Source of the DNA: Chitinophaga cymbidii
GTDB taxonomy: Bacteria; Bacteroidota; Bacteroidia; Chitinophagales; Chitinophagaceae
Length of the DNA: 64,000 nucleotides
Reading direction: 5' to 3'
NCBI RefSeq assembly: GCF_007992715.1
Contig: NZ_BKAU01000002.1
Coordinates: 682,001-746,000, forward strand
The translations under genes and the position numbers were made by a program. The notes under the pieces were generated by a model. It was not told the origin of the DNA and did not search any database. It worked only from the letters and a program-made list of their open reading frames with translations. Of the stretch, positions 20,193 to 28,771 are shown in pieces (position 1 is the first letter of the stretch; every line of letters begins with the position of its first letter).

Positions 20193-21371
20193 ATGAAGCC
20201 ATTCAATTTATTTTTATTGGGCATGCTGCTGCCTTTCAGCGCCACCTTCGCGCAAAAGGCGCAATTGCAGCTGGTGACCGACCAGGTGCCCTCGCCCGTT
20301 TGCATGGCCGTTCCCGGCGACGGTTCCAACCGGCAGTTCGTGCTGCAGAAAGAAGGAAAGGTCTGGGTGATCCGCAACGGCAAGCTCCTGCCCGAACCAT
20401 TTATCGATGTCAGCAGCGAAATGGTAAAGATCAATCCCGCGTACGATGAACGCGGACTACTGGGCATGGCTTTCCATCCGCAGTTTGCCCGCAATGGCAA
20501 GTTCTACCTCTATTACAGCGCGCCGGCTGCCGACCGCGGCAGGGGCAGGAACCACAAAAGCGTCATCAGCGAGTTCCGGGTGGCGAAGCCAGGCGATAAT
20601 ACCGCTGATCCATCTACCCGCCGTCTTGTTATTGAATTCGATCAACCCGAATCCAATCACAACGGCGGTGATATCATCTTCGGGCCGGACGGCTACCTCT
20701 ACATCGCCAGCGGCGATGGCGGCGGTGGTGGCGACCGGCATGGCAGCACTGGTAACGGGCAGGACCTCGGCAGCCTCCTGGGGAAGATCCTCCGCATCGA
20801 TGTGAACGGCAATCCTTACAAGGTCCCCGCGGATAATCCTTTCGTGAAAACCAGCGGCGCGAAAAAAGAAATATGGGCTTACGGCCTCCGCAATCCCTGG
20901 CGCATTTCGTTCGACAAAAGCACCAAAAAGCTGTGGACCGGCGATGTGGGGCAGAACAAGTACGAGGAAGTGGACATCATCACCAAAGGCGGCAACTACG
21001 GCTGGCGCATCATGGAAGGATACCACGAGTTCAACGTGCCCGCGGGCGCGGATAAAAGCAAGCTCATTGCCCCGGTGCATGAATATGATCATGACGACGG
21101 CATCAGCATCACCGGCGGTTACGTGTACCGCGGCAAAGCCGTGCCGGCATTGCAGGGCCGCTACGTTTTCGGGGATTATAACGGAAAAACGTGGACACTG
21201 GCGCAAAAAGGCAACAAATGGGAGCGCAGCGACCTCGTGTTCGCAAATAAACCGGACGGCAACGTACAGCTGTTGAGCTGGGGCCAGGATGAAGCCGGCG
21301 AATTATACATGCTGGTAACCATTCCGCACGCCAACGGCGTAAAAAGCGGCGTGTACAAGCTCGTAAAATGA
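20193..21371 (+). CDS. PQQ-type soluble sugar (glucose/sorbosone) dehydrogenase
   Basis: A 392-aa secreted six-bladed beta-propeller of the GSDH family. It has a signal peptide (about residues 1-20), then the conserved sequence series GLLGMAFHPQF, NHNGGDIIFGPDGYLYIASGDGG, LGKILRIDV, AYGLRNPWR and DVGQNKYEEVD. These are the usual PQQ and calcium-binding surroundings in soluble aldose dehydrogenases. It would oxidise a sugar in the periplasm. No cytochrome domain is fused. The start at 20193 leaves a 50-bp divergent intergenic region with the MFS gene. Confidence 0.88.
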   Translation: MKPFNLFLLGMLLPFSATFAQKAQLQLVTDQVPSPVCMAVPGDGSNRQFVLQKEGKVWVIRNGKLLPEPFIDVSSEMVKINPAYDERGLLGMAFHPQFARNGKFYLYYSAPAADRGRGRNHKSVISEFRVAKPGDNTADPSTRRLVIEFDQPESNHNGGDIIFGPDGYLYIASGDGGGGGDRHGSTGNGQDLGSLLGKILRIDVNGNPYKVPADNPFVKTSGAKKEIWAYGLRNPWRISFDKSTKKLWTGDVGQNKYEEVDIITKGGNYGWRIMEGYHEFNVPAGADKSKLIAPVHEYDHDDGISITGGYVYRGKAVPALQGRYVFGDYNGKTWTLAQKGNKWERSDLVFANKPDGNVQLLSWGQDEAGELYMLVTIPHANGVKSGVYKLVK

Positions 21372-21493
21372 TGGACCGGCGCTTACGGATTATGAGTGGC
21401 GGTTTGGATCGCCCAAATGGCAAACAGCCGCTATTTCAAGCATGATATTTGTCATTTTTGCCGTAGTAATATTTTGTTAAAACACCGTATACG

Positions 21494-21525
21494 CCTCATC
21501 AGATGAGGGAATAGGGTTATATTTG
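21494..21525 (+). promoter_or_regulatory. Promoter -7 box and upstream palindrome of prc
   Basis: TATATTTG (21518-21525) matches the Bacteroidota -7 box exactly. Immediately upstream is the perfect inverted repeat CCTCAT-CAG-ATGAGG (21494-21508), positioned where a regulator would contact the spacer or -33 region. No clear -33 TTG is present, which would fit activator dependence. Confidence 0.5.
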
Positions 21526-21569
21526 ATAAAGCGGGATTCCGCCATTGATCATTCGTAATTGAATTGGCT

Positions 21570-23705
21570 ATGAAGATGAAACTGAAAGTGTTAATACCGG
21601 TATTGCTGATCTGCATATCGGCTGGAATATTTGCTTTTGCCAGGATAGGAGGAAAAGAAGATCCCCCGGGCAGGTATGAGGCGATCATCACACTGGTCGG
21701 ACAAATACTCAAGGAAGGCCATTATCAACCTAAAACAATTGATGATGCCTTCTCGAAGCAGGTGTTTAAAAAATATCTCCGCAGCCTGGACGGAGAAAAG
21801 AAATTCTTCCTGAAGAGCGATATCGACGCGCTGAAACCATTGGAAACACATGTGGATGACGAGCTGAACGGCGCGCCGCTGGAAGTGTTCAACCAGACCA
21901 ACGCCCTCGTCAAGAAAAGGGTAACGGAGGCGGCCGCCATCTATCCGGCGATCCTCGCCAAACCGTTCGACTTTACCAAAGATGAAAAGATCGACATGGA
22001 CCCCGACGCAACGGACTGGCCGGCAGACGACGCAGCCCGCACCGAAGCATGGCGCAAATCCCTGAAGTACCGCACCCTCGAAAAATATTCCGAGCTGATC
22101 GACCAGCGGGAAAAGGAAAAAACAAAGAAAACAGACGCCCAGCTGGAAGCGGAAGCCCGCGAAAAAGTGAAGAAGGTGTACGACCGTTATTTCGACCGGC
22201 TGAAGAACCGCATGAAAGACGACGAACGTTTTTCGCTATACGTAAACGCCATCACCACCACGATGGACCCGCACACCGATTACATGCCGCCGCTGGAAAA
22301 ACGCTCCTTCAACGAGCAGATGTCCGGCAAGTTCTACGGCATCGGCGCGCAGCTGCGTGAGGAAGAAGGCCGCATCAAGGTGGTGAGCATCGTCACCGGC
22401 TCGCCAAGCTGGAAACAGGGGCAGCTGAAAGCGGACGACGTGATCCTGAAAGTGGGTCAGGGCAAGCAGGAACCGGTGGATATCGGCGGTTATGCCGTAG
22501 ATGAAGCAGTCACGCTGATCCGTGGTAACAAGGGCACGGAAGTACGCCTCACGGTGAAGAGCGTAGACGGTACTACCAAGACCATCAGCCTGGTCCGCGA
22601 CGAGATCAAACTGGACGATACCTTTGCCAAATCCGCCATCATCACTGGTCAGCATAAGATCGGATATATCTATCTACCCGAATTCTACGCAGACTTTAAC
22701 GACCGCCAGGGCGCATTTTCTTATGATGACGTAGCGGAAGAGATCAAAAAGCTGAAAGCCGAGAAGGTGGACGGCATCATCCTGGACCTCCGCTTCAATG
22801 GCGGCGGCTCCCTGCCGGACGTGATCAAGATGGCCGGCCTGTTCGTACCCGAAGGCACCATGGTGCAGGTACGTTCCCGCGGCGGTGAAACGCAGCAGCA
22901 GAAAGACCGCGACAAAACCGTGCAATACGAAGGGCCGCTGGCGATCATGGTGAATGAATTCAGCGCTTCCGCCTCCGAGATCATGGCCGCGGCCATGCAG
23001 GATTACAAACGCGCCGTGATCATCGGCAGCAATTCAACCTTCGGTAAAGGCACCGTGCAGCGGCTGCTGGACATGGACAATTTCGTGCGTACGGACCTCG
23101 GCGGCTCACTGGGCGCCATCAAGCTGACCGTGCAGAAATTCTACCGCGCCAACGGCGGCTCCACCCAGCTGAAAGGTGTGATCCCCGACGTGATCCTGCC
23201 GTCGCCCTACTACGAAGTGGGTGAGAAAAAAGATGAAGATGCCCTGCAATGGGACGAGATACCCAAAGCCGATTACACCACCTGGAACGAGCCGGTGAAC
23301 GTAGCCACCCTCAAAGCCAAAAGCGCGCAGAGGGTCGCCAATAACGAAGCGTTCCAGATCATCAACGAGAACATCGCCATGCTGAAGAAGCTGGAAGAGC
23401 AGAAAAGTTATCCGCTGAACCTCAACGCTTACAAGGCGGACGAAAAGAAAAACGCCGCGGCGCTGAAGAAATATGATGCGGTGAACGACAAAGTGCAGCC
23501 GCTGAATATCGCCAGCCTGAAAGTGGACCTGGCGAAAATACAGGACGACACAGTAAAAATGGCGCGTAACCGCGACTGGCTGAAGTTCCGTACCCGCGAC
23601 GCTTACCTGAGCGAGGCGGTGAACGTGATGGAAGACCTGATCATGCAGAGCTATCCGAAGCTGAAGAACAATTACACCGAGGCCAAAACGAAGGAGCCCC
23701 GGTGA
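21570..23705 (+). CDS. prc: Carboxy-terminal processing protease (S41, Prc/CtpA)
   Basis: A 711-aa periplasmic tail-specific protease with an N-terminal hydrophobic signal/anchor, a long helical N-terminal domain, and a PDZ domain (about residues 245-330, YGIGAQLREEEG onward). The S41 catalytic domain has the nucleophile in NEFSASASEIMAAAM and the catalytic lysine in STFGKGTVQ. A long C-terminal extension typical of the E. coli Prc type follows. It would degrade or trim envelope proteins from their C-termini. The frame opens at a TTG (21564), but the ATG at 21570 is the better start. Confidence 0.92.
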   Translation: MKMKLKVLIPVLLICISAGIFAFARIGGKEDPPGRYEAIITLVGQILKEGHYQPKTIDDAFSKQVFKKYLRSLDGEKKFFLKSDIDALKPLETHVDDELNGAPLEVFNQTNALVKKRVTEAAAIYPAILAKPFDFTKDEKIDMDPDATDWPADDAARTEAWRKSLKYRTLEKYSELIDQREKEKTKKTDAQLEAEAREKVKKVYDRYFDRLKNRMKDDERFSLYVNAITTTMDPHTDYMPPLEKRSFNEQMSGKFYGIGAQLREEEGRIKVVSIVTGSPSWKQGQLKADDVILKVGQGKQEPVDIGGYAVDEAVTLIRGNKGTEVRLTVKSVDGTTKTISLVRDEIKLDDTFAKSAIITGQHKIGYIYLPEFYADFNDRQGAFSYDDVAEEIKKLKAEKVDGIILDLRFNGGGSLPDVIKMAGLFVPEGTMVQVRSRGGETQQQKDRDKTVQYEGPLAIMVNEFSASASEIMAAAMQDYKRAVIIGSNSTFGKGTVQRLLDMDNFVRTDLGGSLGAIKLTVQKFYRANGGSTQLKGVIPDVILPSPYYEVGEKKDEDALQWDEIPKADYTTWNEPVNVATLKAKSAQRVANNEAFQIINENIAMLKKLEEQKSYPLNLNAYKADEKKNAAALKKYDAVNDKVQPLNIASLKVDLAKIQDDTVKMARNRDWLKFRTRDAYLSEAVNVMEDLIMQSYPKLKNNYTEAKTKEPR

Positions 23706-23724
23706 TCTATAAAGGAGATTTTAT

Positions 23725-23765
23725 AAAAGAGGGTGTATCAGCATTGCGATGATACACCCTCTTTT
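23725..23765. terminator. Bidirectional terminator between prc and oxyR
   Basis: Perfect 16-bp stem AAAAGAGGGTGTATCA / TGATACACCCTCTTTT with a 9-nt loop and a T-tract on each strand, between two convergent genes. It is one of the strongest terminators in the window. Confidence 0.9.
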
Positions 23766-23786
23766 TTGTGCGGGGACGCGCCCGTC

Positions 23787-24740
23787 TTATTTTTTATTTT
23801 CCACCGTGATGTCGATCACTTTCTTCGTCTTTTTCAACCGCATCTTTTCCGGAACGCTGGCCAGTATTTCTTTTTTGAAAGCTTCTATAACGGCCTGCTT
23901 GATGAAATAGCGGTGGGTCACCAGGCTGATCTCGCGGACCGGCTCGGGCGTCTTGAAAAACCGCACCATATTCATCTGGCGGGCAGACAGGTCCTGCAGG
24001 GACAGCTCGGGCAGGATGGTATACCCCTCATTCAGCTCCACCATGCGTTTGAGCGTTTCCACACTGCCTGTATTGTATTCCAGGTTCCTGAACTCGCCCA
24101 TGCTGAACTTGTCCCGGCAGATATTCAGCACCTGGTTCCGCATGCAATGCCCCTCGTTCAGCAGCCAGATATCTTTCGTATCCAGGTCTTCCGGGTGAAT
24201 GACCTTTTTATCCGACAGCTTGTTGCTTTTGGCCGTAAACACCACGAAGGTTTCGTAAAAGAGGGGGTGTTCTTCGAGGTGCTGGTTGTGCAGCGGCGTG
24301 GCCAGCAGTCCGCAGTCCAGCTGCTCCTGCTTGAGTAACTGAATGATCTGTTCGGTGGAGTATTCCCAGACTTCCAGCTTCACTTTGGGGTATTTTTTCA
24401 TGAAGGCGGTGAGCACCCTAGGCAGGAGGTAGGGGGCGAGGGTGGGGATGATGCCCACTTTCAGCGTACCCTGCACTTCTTTTTTCTGGTCGGCGATGAT
24501 CTCGCGGATGCGGGCGTTCTCTTTCAGGATCACGCGCGCCTGCGCGATCACGGCGGTGCCGATCTCCGTGGGCACCACGGGCAATTTGCTCCGGTCAAAT
24601 ATCTTGACGCCCAGCTCGTCTTCCAGCTTCTGGATCTGCATGCTGAGCGTTGGTTGTGTTACAAAACATTTATCGGCGGCCGTTACAAAGCTGCGGTGGG
24701 TGTCCACCGCCACCACATATTCCAGTTGAACCGTTGTCAT
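23787..24740 (-). CDS. oxyR: LysR-type peroxide sensor OxyR
   Basis: A 317-aa transcription factor with an N-terminal winged helix-turn-helix (AADKCFVTQPTLSMQIQKLE, about residues 21-40) and a LysR substrate domain. The peroxidatic cysteine sits in EGHCMRNQ as Cys199 and the resolving cysteine in NIC as Cys208, the same numbers as in E. coli OxyR. It should therefore form the activating disulfide in response to peroxide and switch on antioxidant genes. Convergent with prc. A -7-like box lies only about 8 bp before the ATG. Confidence 0.9.
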   Translation of the reverse strand: MTTVQLEYVVAVDTHRSFVTAADKCFVTQPTLSMQIQKLEDELGVKIFDRSKLPVVPTEIGTAVIAQARVILKENARIREIIADQKKEVQGTLKVGIIPTLAPYLLPRVLTAFMKKYPKVKLEVWEYSTEQIIQLLKQEQLDCGLLATPLHNQHLEEHPLFYETFVVFTAKSNKLSDKKVIHPEDLDTKDIWLLNEGHCMRNQVLNICRDKFSMGEFRNLEYNTGSVETLKRMVELNEGYTILPELSLQDLSARQMNMVRFFKTPEPVREISLVTHRYFIKQAVIEAFKKEILASVPEKMRLKKTKKVIDITVENKK

Positions 24741-24747
24741 AGTGGGG

Positions 24748-24755
24748 CAAAATTA
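24748..24755 (-). promoter_or_regulatory. -7 box close to oxyR start
   Basis: On the minus strand TAATTTTG, an exact TAnnTTTG match, ends 8 bp before the ATG. If used, the oxyR mRNA would be nearly leaderless. No -33 box is evident and the box adjoins the neighbouring terminator hairpin. Confidence 0.35.
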
Positions 24756-24769
24756 GCGATTAAATGAAG

Positions 24770-24809
24770 AAAGCGCATTACAAATGCGGAAGCATTCATA
24801 ATGCGCTTT
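24770..24809. terminator. Hairpin with inner stem-loop after coiled-coil gene
   Basis: Outer stem AAAGCGCATTA / TAATGCGCTTT encloses a second small hairpin AATGC-GGAA-GCATT. It lies about 20 bp past the stop of the minus-strand 414-aa gene and upstream of oxyR. It likely terminates the minus-strand transcript. A T5 run follows it on the plus strand. Confidence 0.65.
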
Positions 24810-24829
24810 TTATATGGGCTGGGCCATAC

Positions 24830-26074
24830 TTAAAATATCCTGTAACGGTATTTGATCTTTTCTACGTTCAGCACCAGCTCCCGCATGTTGAGGGAAGCCT
24901 GTATCTCCTGTACCGCCTCGTTTTTGAGGTTCCGGAATTCGGCCTGCTTGCTTTCCACGATGCCTTTTTCGGCGAGGCCATTGTCCTGCGCCAGGCGAAG
25001 GGAATGGTTCACTTTGTTATAGTAAGCGTCCAGCAGGCTGAAGTATTCGTTGTAAAGGTTCTCGAAACGCTTGGTCTGCAGCACGAGGTCTTCCAGCTGG
25101 TTATTGGCTTCTTTCAGGTTGGCGTTCTCCTGCAGGAGCTTTTCGTAGTCGATCTTCTTGCCCTTGGTGTACTTGGCTTCCATCTTGGCGAAGAAGTCCA
25201 CCACCTTTTCTTTTCTGAAATCGATGAAATATTCGTTCAGCGATTCCGCGATCGTTTTATTTCCTCTTGCCGGCAGGGGCATTTTGAGCACGTTGGCGGT
25301 GAAGGCCAGGTGATCGTACATATTGTCCTGCAGCAGGGAAAGCTGGTCTTTATTGAAATTCAGCCCGAACTCGAACTTCTGGTTCGCATCGTTCAGGGCG
25401 GTATAATAGATCACATATTTGTTCAGCTCCTTTTCAAACTCCTGTAACAGCTTGTGGTTGATGGCTTTATTGCTTTGGGCCACGCTGTGCAGGAAATTCA
25501 TCACCGAGCTGGCGATGGCCAGCGGCGGCGTGAGGGAGGTAAAGCTTTTGAAGATCGGGCTGTTGATGATGGATTTGGTGGATTCCACCAGCTTGGTATT
25601 CCGTTCGTTCTTGTCACCTTTCCCTTTCAGGATGATCTTTTCCACGAGTTCCACCACCCGGTCGCTCAGGGAGAAACCAAGTTCCTTGCTTTCCGGGTTG
25701 TTGAGGGAAGTGATGAATACGTCCAGGTTACTGGTCGTAGTCCTGGATTTAAGGTCGATGATCTTCTTATTGAGCAGATAGTAGGTATCGGAAGCGTAGA
25801 TCAGGTTATTCTTGATCAGCTCATATTTGGTACTGTTGTCTATCTCTCTGCCACGTGTCAACTCGCCGATGATCTGGGAATTTTGCCGGTCGTTCTCCTG
25901 GACCTTTTCCAGCTCTTCCATGATCTTTTTGATCGTGGTGTCTGCGGTGCGGACCTGCGGAGATTTGATCTCCTGCTGGGGCTTTAGTACAGGTATGGTG
26001 TCCTGGCCATAGATATTCAACGTCACAAATCCGGTCAGCAGCAATGGCATCATCCATCTGGTTAGCTTCAGCAT
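24830..26074 (-). CDS. Secreted coiled-coil protein of unknown function
   Basis: A 414-aa protein with a signal peptide (about residues 1-23). I do not recognise the family. The protein is helical. Residues about 45-75 and about 320-350 (ENANLKEANNQLEDL) have heptad patterns typical of coiled coils. Residues about 183-203 form a hydrophobic segment (TPPLAIASSVMNFL) that could insert in a membrane. Charged Lys/Glu-rich stretches flank it (KGKGDKNERN). It is monocistronic with its own terminator. An envelope structural or scaffold role is possible but not shown. Confidence 0.7.
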   Translation of the reverse strand: MLKLTRWMMPLLLTGFVTLNIYGQDTIPVLKPQQEIKSPQVRTADTTIKKIMEELEKVQENDRQNSQIIGELTRGREIDNSTKYELIKNNLIYASDTYYLLNKKIIDLKSRTTTSNLDVFITSLNNPESKELGFSLSDRVVELVEKIILKGKGDKNERNTKLVESTKSIINSPIFKSFTSLTPPLAIASSVMNFLHSVAQSNKAINHKLLQEFEKELNKYVIYYTALNDANQKFEFGLNFNKDQLSLLQDNMYDHLAFTANVLKMPLPARGNKTIAESLNEYFIDFRKEKVVDFFAKMEAKYTKGKKIDYEKLLQENANLKEANNQLEDLVLQTKRFENLYNEYFSLLDAYYNKVNHSLRLAQDNGLAEKGIVESKQAEFRNLKNEAVQEIQASLNMRELVLNVEKIKYRYRIF

Positions 26075-26215
26075 GCTTAAATATCCTTTTTTTTATGTTA
26101 AGAAAATCTAAAAGAAAATATAATGCCAAAAATTCCTAAGCTGCAAAGATAATGATTAATTCTACTGCATAAAAGTAAGAATTGTAAAAGGCTACTTACG
26201 TATTAGGACTTTTTA

Positions 26216-26223
26216 TACCTTTG
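26216..26223 (+). promoter_or_regulatory. Promoter -7 box of glycosyltransferase gene
   Basis: TACCTTTG matches the -7 consensus exactly and lies 23 bp before the ATG at 26247. A TTG at 26182-26184 is farther away than usual for the -33 element. Confidence 0.5.
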
Positions 26224-26246
26224 CAGCCTAAAGCAACCCTGCATTC

Positions 26247-26984
26247 ATGCTGAATAACAAAAAGGTAGTCGTGGTACTGCCCGCCTACAACGCTGCATTA
26301 ACACTTGAAAAGACCTTCCTGGAGATACCTATGGACATTGTGGACGAGGTGGTGCTGGTAGATGACGCCAGTAAAGACGAAACGGTGGAAGTTGGCCGCA
26401 AGCTCGGCATCCGCCACATTATCCGGCATGATGCCAACAAAGGGTACGGCGGCAACCAGAAATCCTGCTATAACAAGGCGCTGGAGCTGGGAGCGGACAT
26501 TGTGATCATGGTGCATCCCGACTACCAATACACGCCGAAGCTCATCCTGGCGATGAGCAGCATCATTGCGAACGACGTGTATCCGGCCGTGTTCGGTTCC
26601 CGCATCCTGGGGAAGGGGGCGCTGAAAGGAGGGATGCCCAAGTATAAATATGTTTTTAACAGGTTTCTGACCCTGACGCAGAATATCCTCATCGGCCAGA
26701 AGCTGAGTGAATACCATACCGGTTACCGGGCGTTTTCGGCGGAGATCCTGCGGGATATCAACTATATGGCTAACAGCGACGATTTTATTTTTGACAATGA
26801 AATGGTGTCGCAGGTATTCATGAAGGGGTATGATATTGCGGAAGTGACCTGTCCCACTAAATATTTCGAAGAAGCCTCCAGCATCAACTTCAAACGCAGC
26901 AGCATTTACGGGCTTGGTGTGCTGAGGGTGTCCCTGCAGCACCGCCTGCATAAATGGGGGCTGATCAAGGCAAAAATTTACTGA
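26247..26984 (+). CDS. Family 2 glycosyltransferase (polyprenyl-phosphate type)
   Basis: A 245-aa cytoplasmic GT-A glycosyltransferase resembling dolichyl/undecaprenyl-phosphate sugar transferases. It begins VVVVLPAYNAALTLEKT, has VDDASKDET, and the metal-site motif appears as HPDYQY (about residues 90-95), a common variant in this group. GYRAFS lies further along. There is no C-terminal membrane domain, so it is a short form. It would act in envelope polysaccharide or glycolipid synthesis. The methyltransferase gene follows directly, with overlap or abutment depending on its start. Confidence 0.85.
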   Translation: MLNNKKVVVVLPAYNAALTLEKTFLEIPMDIVDEVVLVDDASKDETVEVGRKLGIRHIIRHDANKGYGGNQKSCYNKALELGADIVIMVHPDYQYTPKLILAMSSIIANDVYPAVFGSRILGKGALKGGMPKYKYVFNRFLTLTQNILIGQKLSEYHTGYRAFSAEILRDINYMANSDDFIFDNEMVSQVFMKGYDIAEVTCPTKYFEEASSINFKRSSIYGLGVLRVSLQHRLHKWGLIKAKIY

Positions 26985-26986
26985 TC

Positions 26987-27778
26987 GTGAGTTTACAGCA
27001 CCAGGCAGCATTGGCAAAGAAATTTCTCCGTTACTACTTCACGGCCGGCAACCGCCATGACGTGCATTCCCCTTTTGTGTACTCGCTGCTGGACGAGGTG
27101 CTGAACGATAAAGCCTTCAAACCCGCCTACGCCCCCGTTGAAGCGCTCCGGAAGAAGCTGCTGCAAAGCAGCGAGGTGATCGAAGTCACCGACCTCGGCG
27201 CCGGCTCGCTGACGGGCGCTACCAATACCCGCCGCGTGCGGGACATCACACGGCACGCCGCCAAACCCCAGAAGTTCGGCCAGCTGTTCTACCGCCTGGT
27301 GCAATATTTCCAGGCCGGCACAGTGCTGGAACTTGGTACGTCGATGGGTTTGTCCACCGCCTACATGGCCTCCGCGGGGGCTACCGTACATACGATTGAA
27401 GGTTGCCCCAACATCGCCGCCCGCGCTTCTGAGAATTTTGCTTCGCTGGGCTTGCGGAATGTGCATCAGTATGTCGGGAATTTTGATACGGAATTGTCGA
27501 AAGTCTTGTCCGCTATTCCTACGCCGGATATTGTTTATATAGATGGCAATCACCGGGAGGAACCTACGGTGCGGTATTATCTCGAATGTTTGCGGAAGGT
27601 GAGCCCTTCCACTTTGCTGATCTTTGATGATGTGCACTGGACGGAGGGGATGGAGCGGGCCTGGGAGGAGATTAAGGGGAATCCTGCTACTACTTTGTCG
27701 GTTGATCTGTTTTTTATCGGCTTGGTTTTTTTGCGGGAGGAGTTTAGGGTGAAGCAGGAGTTTGTGTTGAGGTTTTAG
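26987..27778 (+). CDS. Class I SAM-dependent (O-methyltransferase-like) methyltransferase
   Basis: About 263 aa with a Rossmann-type SAM-binding motif ELGTSMGLSTAYMA (about residues 107-120), the acidic loop VHTIEGCPN and PDIVYIDGNHREEPT. This resembles O-methyltransferase family 3 and CmcI-like proteins. The start could be GTG at 26987, 2 bp past the glycosyltransferase stop, or ATG at 26954, which overlaps it by 31 bp. I prefer 26987 because translated similarity-like content (SLQHQAALAKKFLRYYF) begins there. It probably modifies the product or carrier made with the upstream glycosyltransferase. That functional link is inferred. Confidence 0.75.
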   Translation: MSLQHQAALAKKFLRYYFTAGNRHDVHSPFVYSLLDEVLNDKAFKPAYAPVEALRKKLLQSSEVIEVTDLGAGSLTGATNTRRVRDITRHAAKPQKFGQLFYRLVQYFQAGTVLELGTSMGLSTAYMASAGATVHTIEGCPNIAARASENFASLGLRNVHQYVGNFDTELSKVLSAIPTPDIVYIDGNHREEPTVRYYLECLRKVSPSTLLIFDDVHWTEGMERAWEEIKGNPATTLSVDLFFIGLVFLREEFRVKQEFVLRF

Positions 27779-27964
27779 ATAAATTAAATTAAACGTATAT
27801 ATTTGCGTGGATGAAATCATCAGTTTGTCCCCTGATGATATTTTTAGTAGGATAACCGAATATACCGTACCTGTGAGTGTTTGAGAACCTGGAATCCTTC
27901 TGTTTTCATTTATTATCCTTGCTGATTTGCTTGTATACTCGCAAGCTGCATCGTATAACAACGT

Positions 27965-28612
27965 ATGAAAATGACTATAAACCTTGACCTGGTGAATGAA
28001 GATGATGCTGAAAGGTTAATGGAGTCATATAATGCCCTGGATCACAAACATATCGAGATTGTAGACGACGATGTTGTCAGTAATCATCTGGCAGGAGTTT
28101 TTAATGAACAATCTGTTTTTGACGGGCGGTGTAATGTGAGGTTTGTGAACATTTTCCGGTTTGAGCTGGTGGACAGGGATTTCTATTTGATCCATGTTGA
28201 AATTGATGCAGGTTACAAGTTCTCGCCAAAATATGGTCAGCGGGATATGGGAGTGGAATATCAAATTTGGGGATATGCACGGTGTAAAGTTTCGTTTGGT
28301 AAAACATTAGTCCGGCCTTTGACATCTGTGGACAAACTTGTAGACAGATTTTTTTCTGTACGTATGAAGCTAAAAACGTCTGCGATTTTTACATCAAAGT
28401 ATTATTTGAGCTCCAATCAAAGGAAGCATGTAGAGAGCAGGTTTAGAGAACCTTTTCTGGATGCTGTTGGAAGGATGGATGATGTGGTTCTTGTATTTGC
28501 GGGGAATGATCTTATTGTTGGAGTGCCCGCAATAATTAACGCTCATAATACAAAAGGGCTTCACAGGATGTTGATGGCAGCAGATTTTATAGAAAAGGCA
28601 CTGAAAAATTAA
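27965..28612 (+). CDS. Orphan protein in AT-rich island, candidate immunity protein
   Basis: A 215-aa protein that I do not recognise. It has no signal peptide or membrane helix. It is rich in hydrophobic beta-strand-like segments (NVRFVNIFRFELVDRDFYLIHVEI) and ends in a helical region (LHRMLMAADFIEKALKN). A second ATG at 27971 is an alternative start. Low GC and the isolated position inside Rhs debris suggest horizontal acquisition. Small cytoplasmic proteins in this setting are often immunity proteins, but that is inference only. Confidence 0.6.
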   Translation: MKMTINLDLVNEDDAERLMESYNALDHKHIEIVDDDVVSNHLAGVFNEQSVFDGRCNVRFVNIFRFELVDRDFYLIHVEIDAGYKFSPKYGQRDMGVEYQIWGYARCKVSFGKTLVRPLTSVDKLVDRFFSVRMKLKTSAIFTSKYYLSSNQRKHVESRFREPFLDAVGRMDDVVLVFAGNDLIVGVPAIINAHNTKGLHRMLMAADFIEKALKN

Positions 28613-28615
28613 ATC

Positions 28616-28765
28616 ATATGCAACGTTTGCGACACCGCTGAACTAATTATAGAAAACCGCACCCGCGGCATCAACGGTTTTTTCTACAACAAAGGCAACG
28701 GCCGCACAGAATTCCGGCGCCTCCGCCTGGAAAGCATCGGTGGAAGCTTATTGAAGGCAAACTAA
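28616..28765 (+). pseudogene. GC-rich C-terminal gene scrap
   Basis: A 49-codon open stretch with no start codon ends in TAA at 28763-28765. Its translation includes IIENRTRGINGFFYNKGN and TEFRRLRLESIGGSLLKAN. Codon use is GC-rich and host-like, in contrast to the AT-rich genes on both sides. It begins just after the stop of the preceding gene and ends 6 bp before the next ATG. It looks like the 3' end of a lost gene, possibly a toxin tip or carrier. I cannot name the family. Confidence 0.5.
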
Positions 28766-28771
28766 ATTGCT

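Noticed and set aside
26993..27961. 322-codon minus-strand frame over the methyltransferase
   Set aside because: Antisense to a gene with a clear SAM-binding motif, and it extends into the AT-rich gap without recognisable content.
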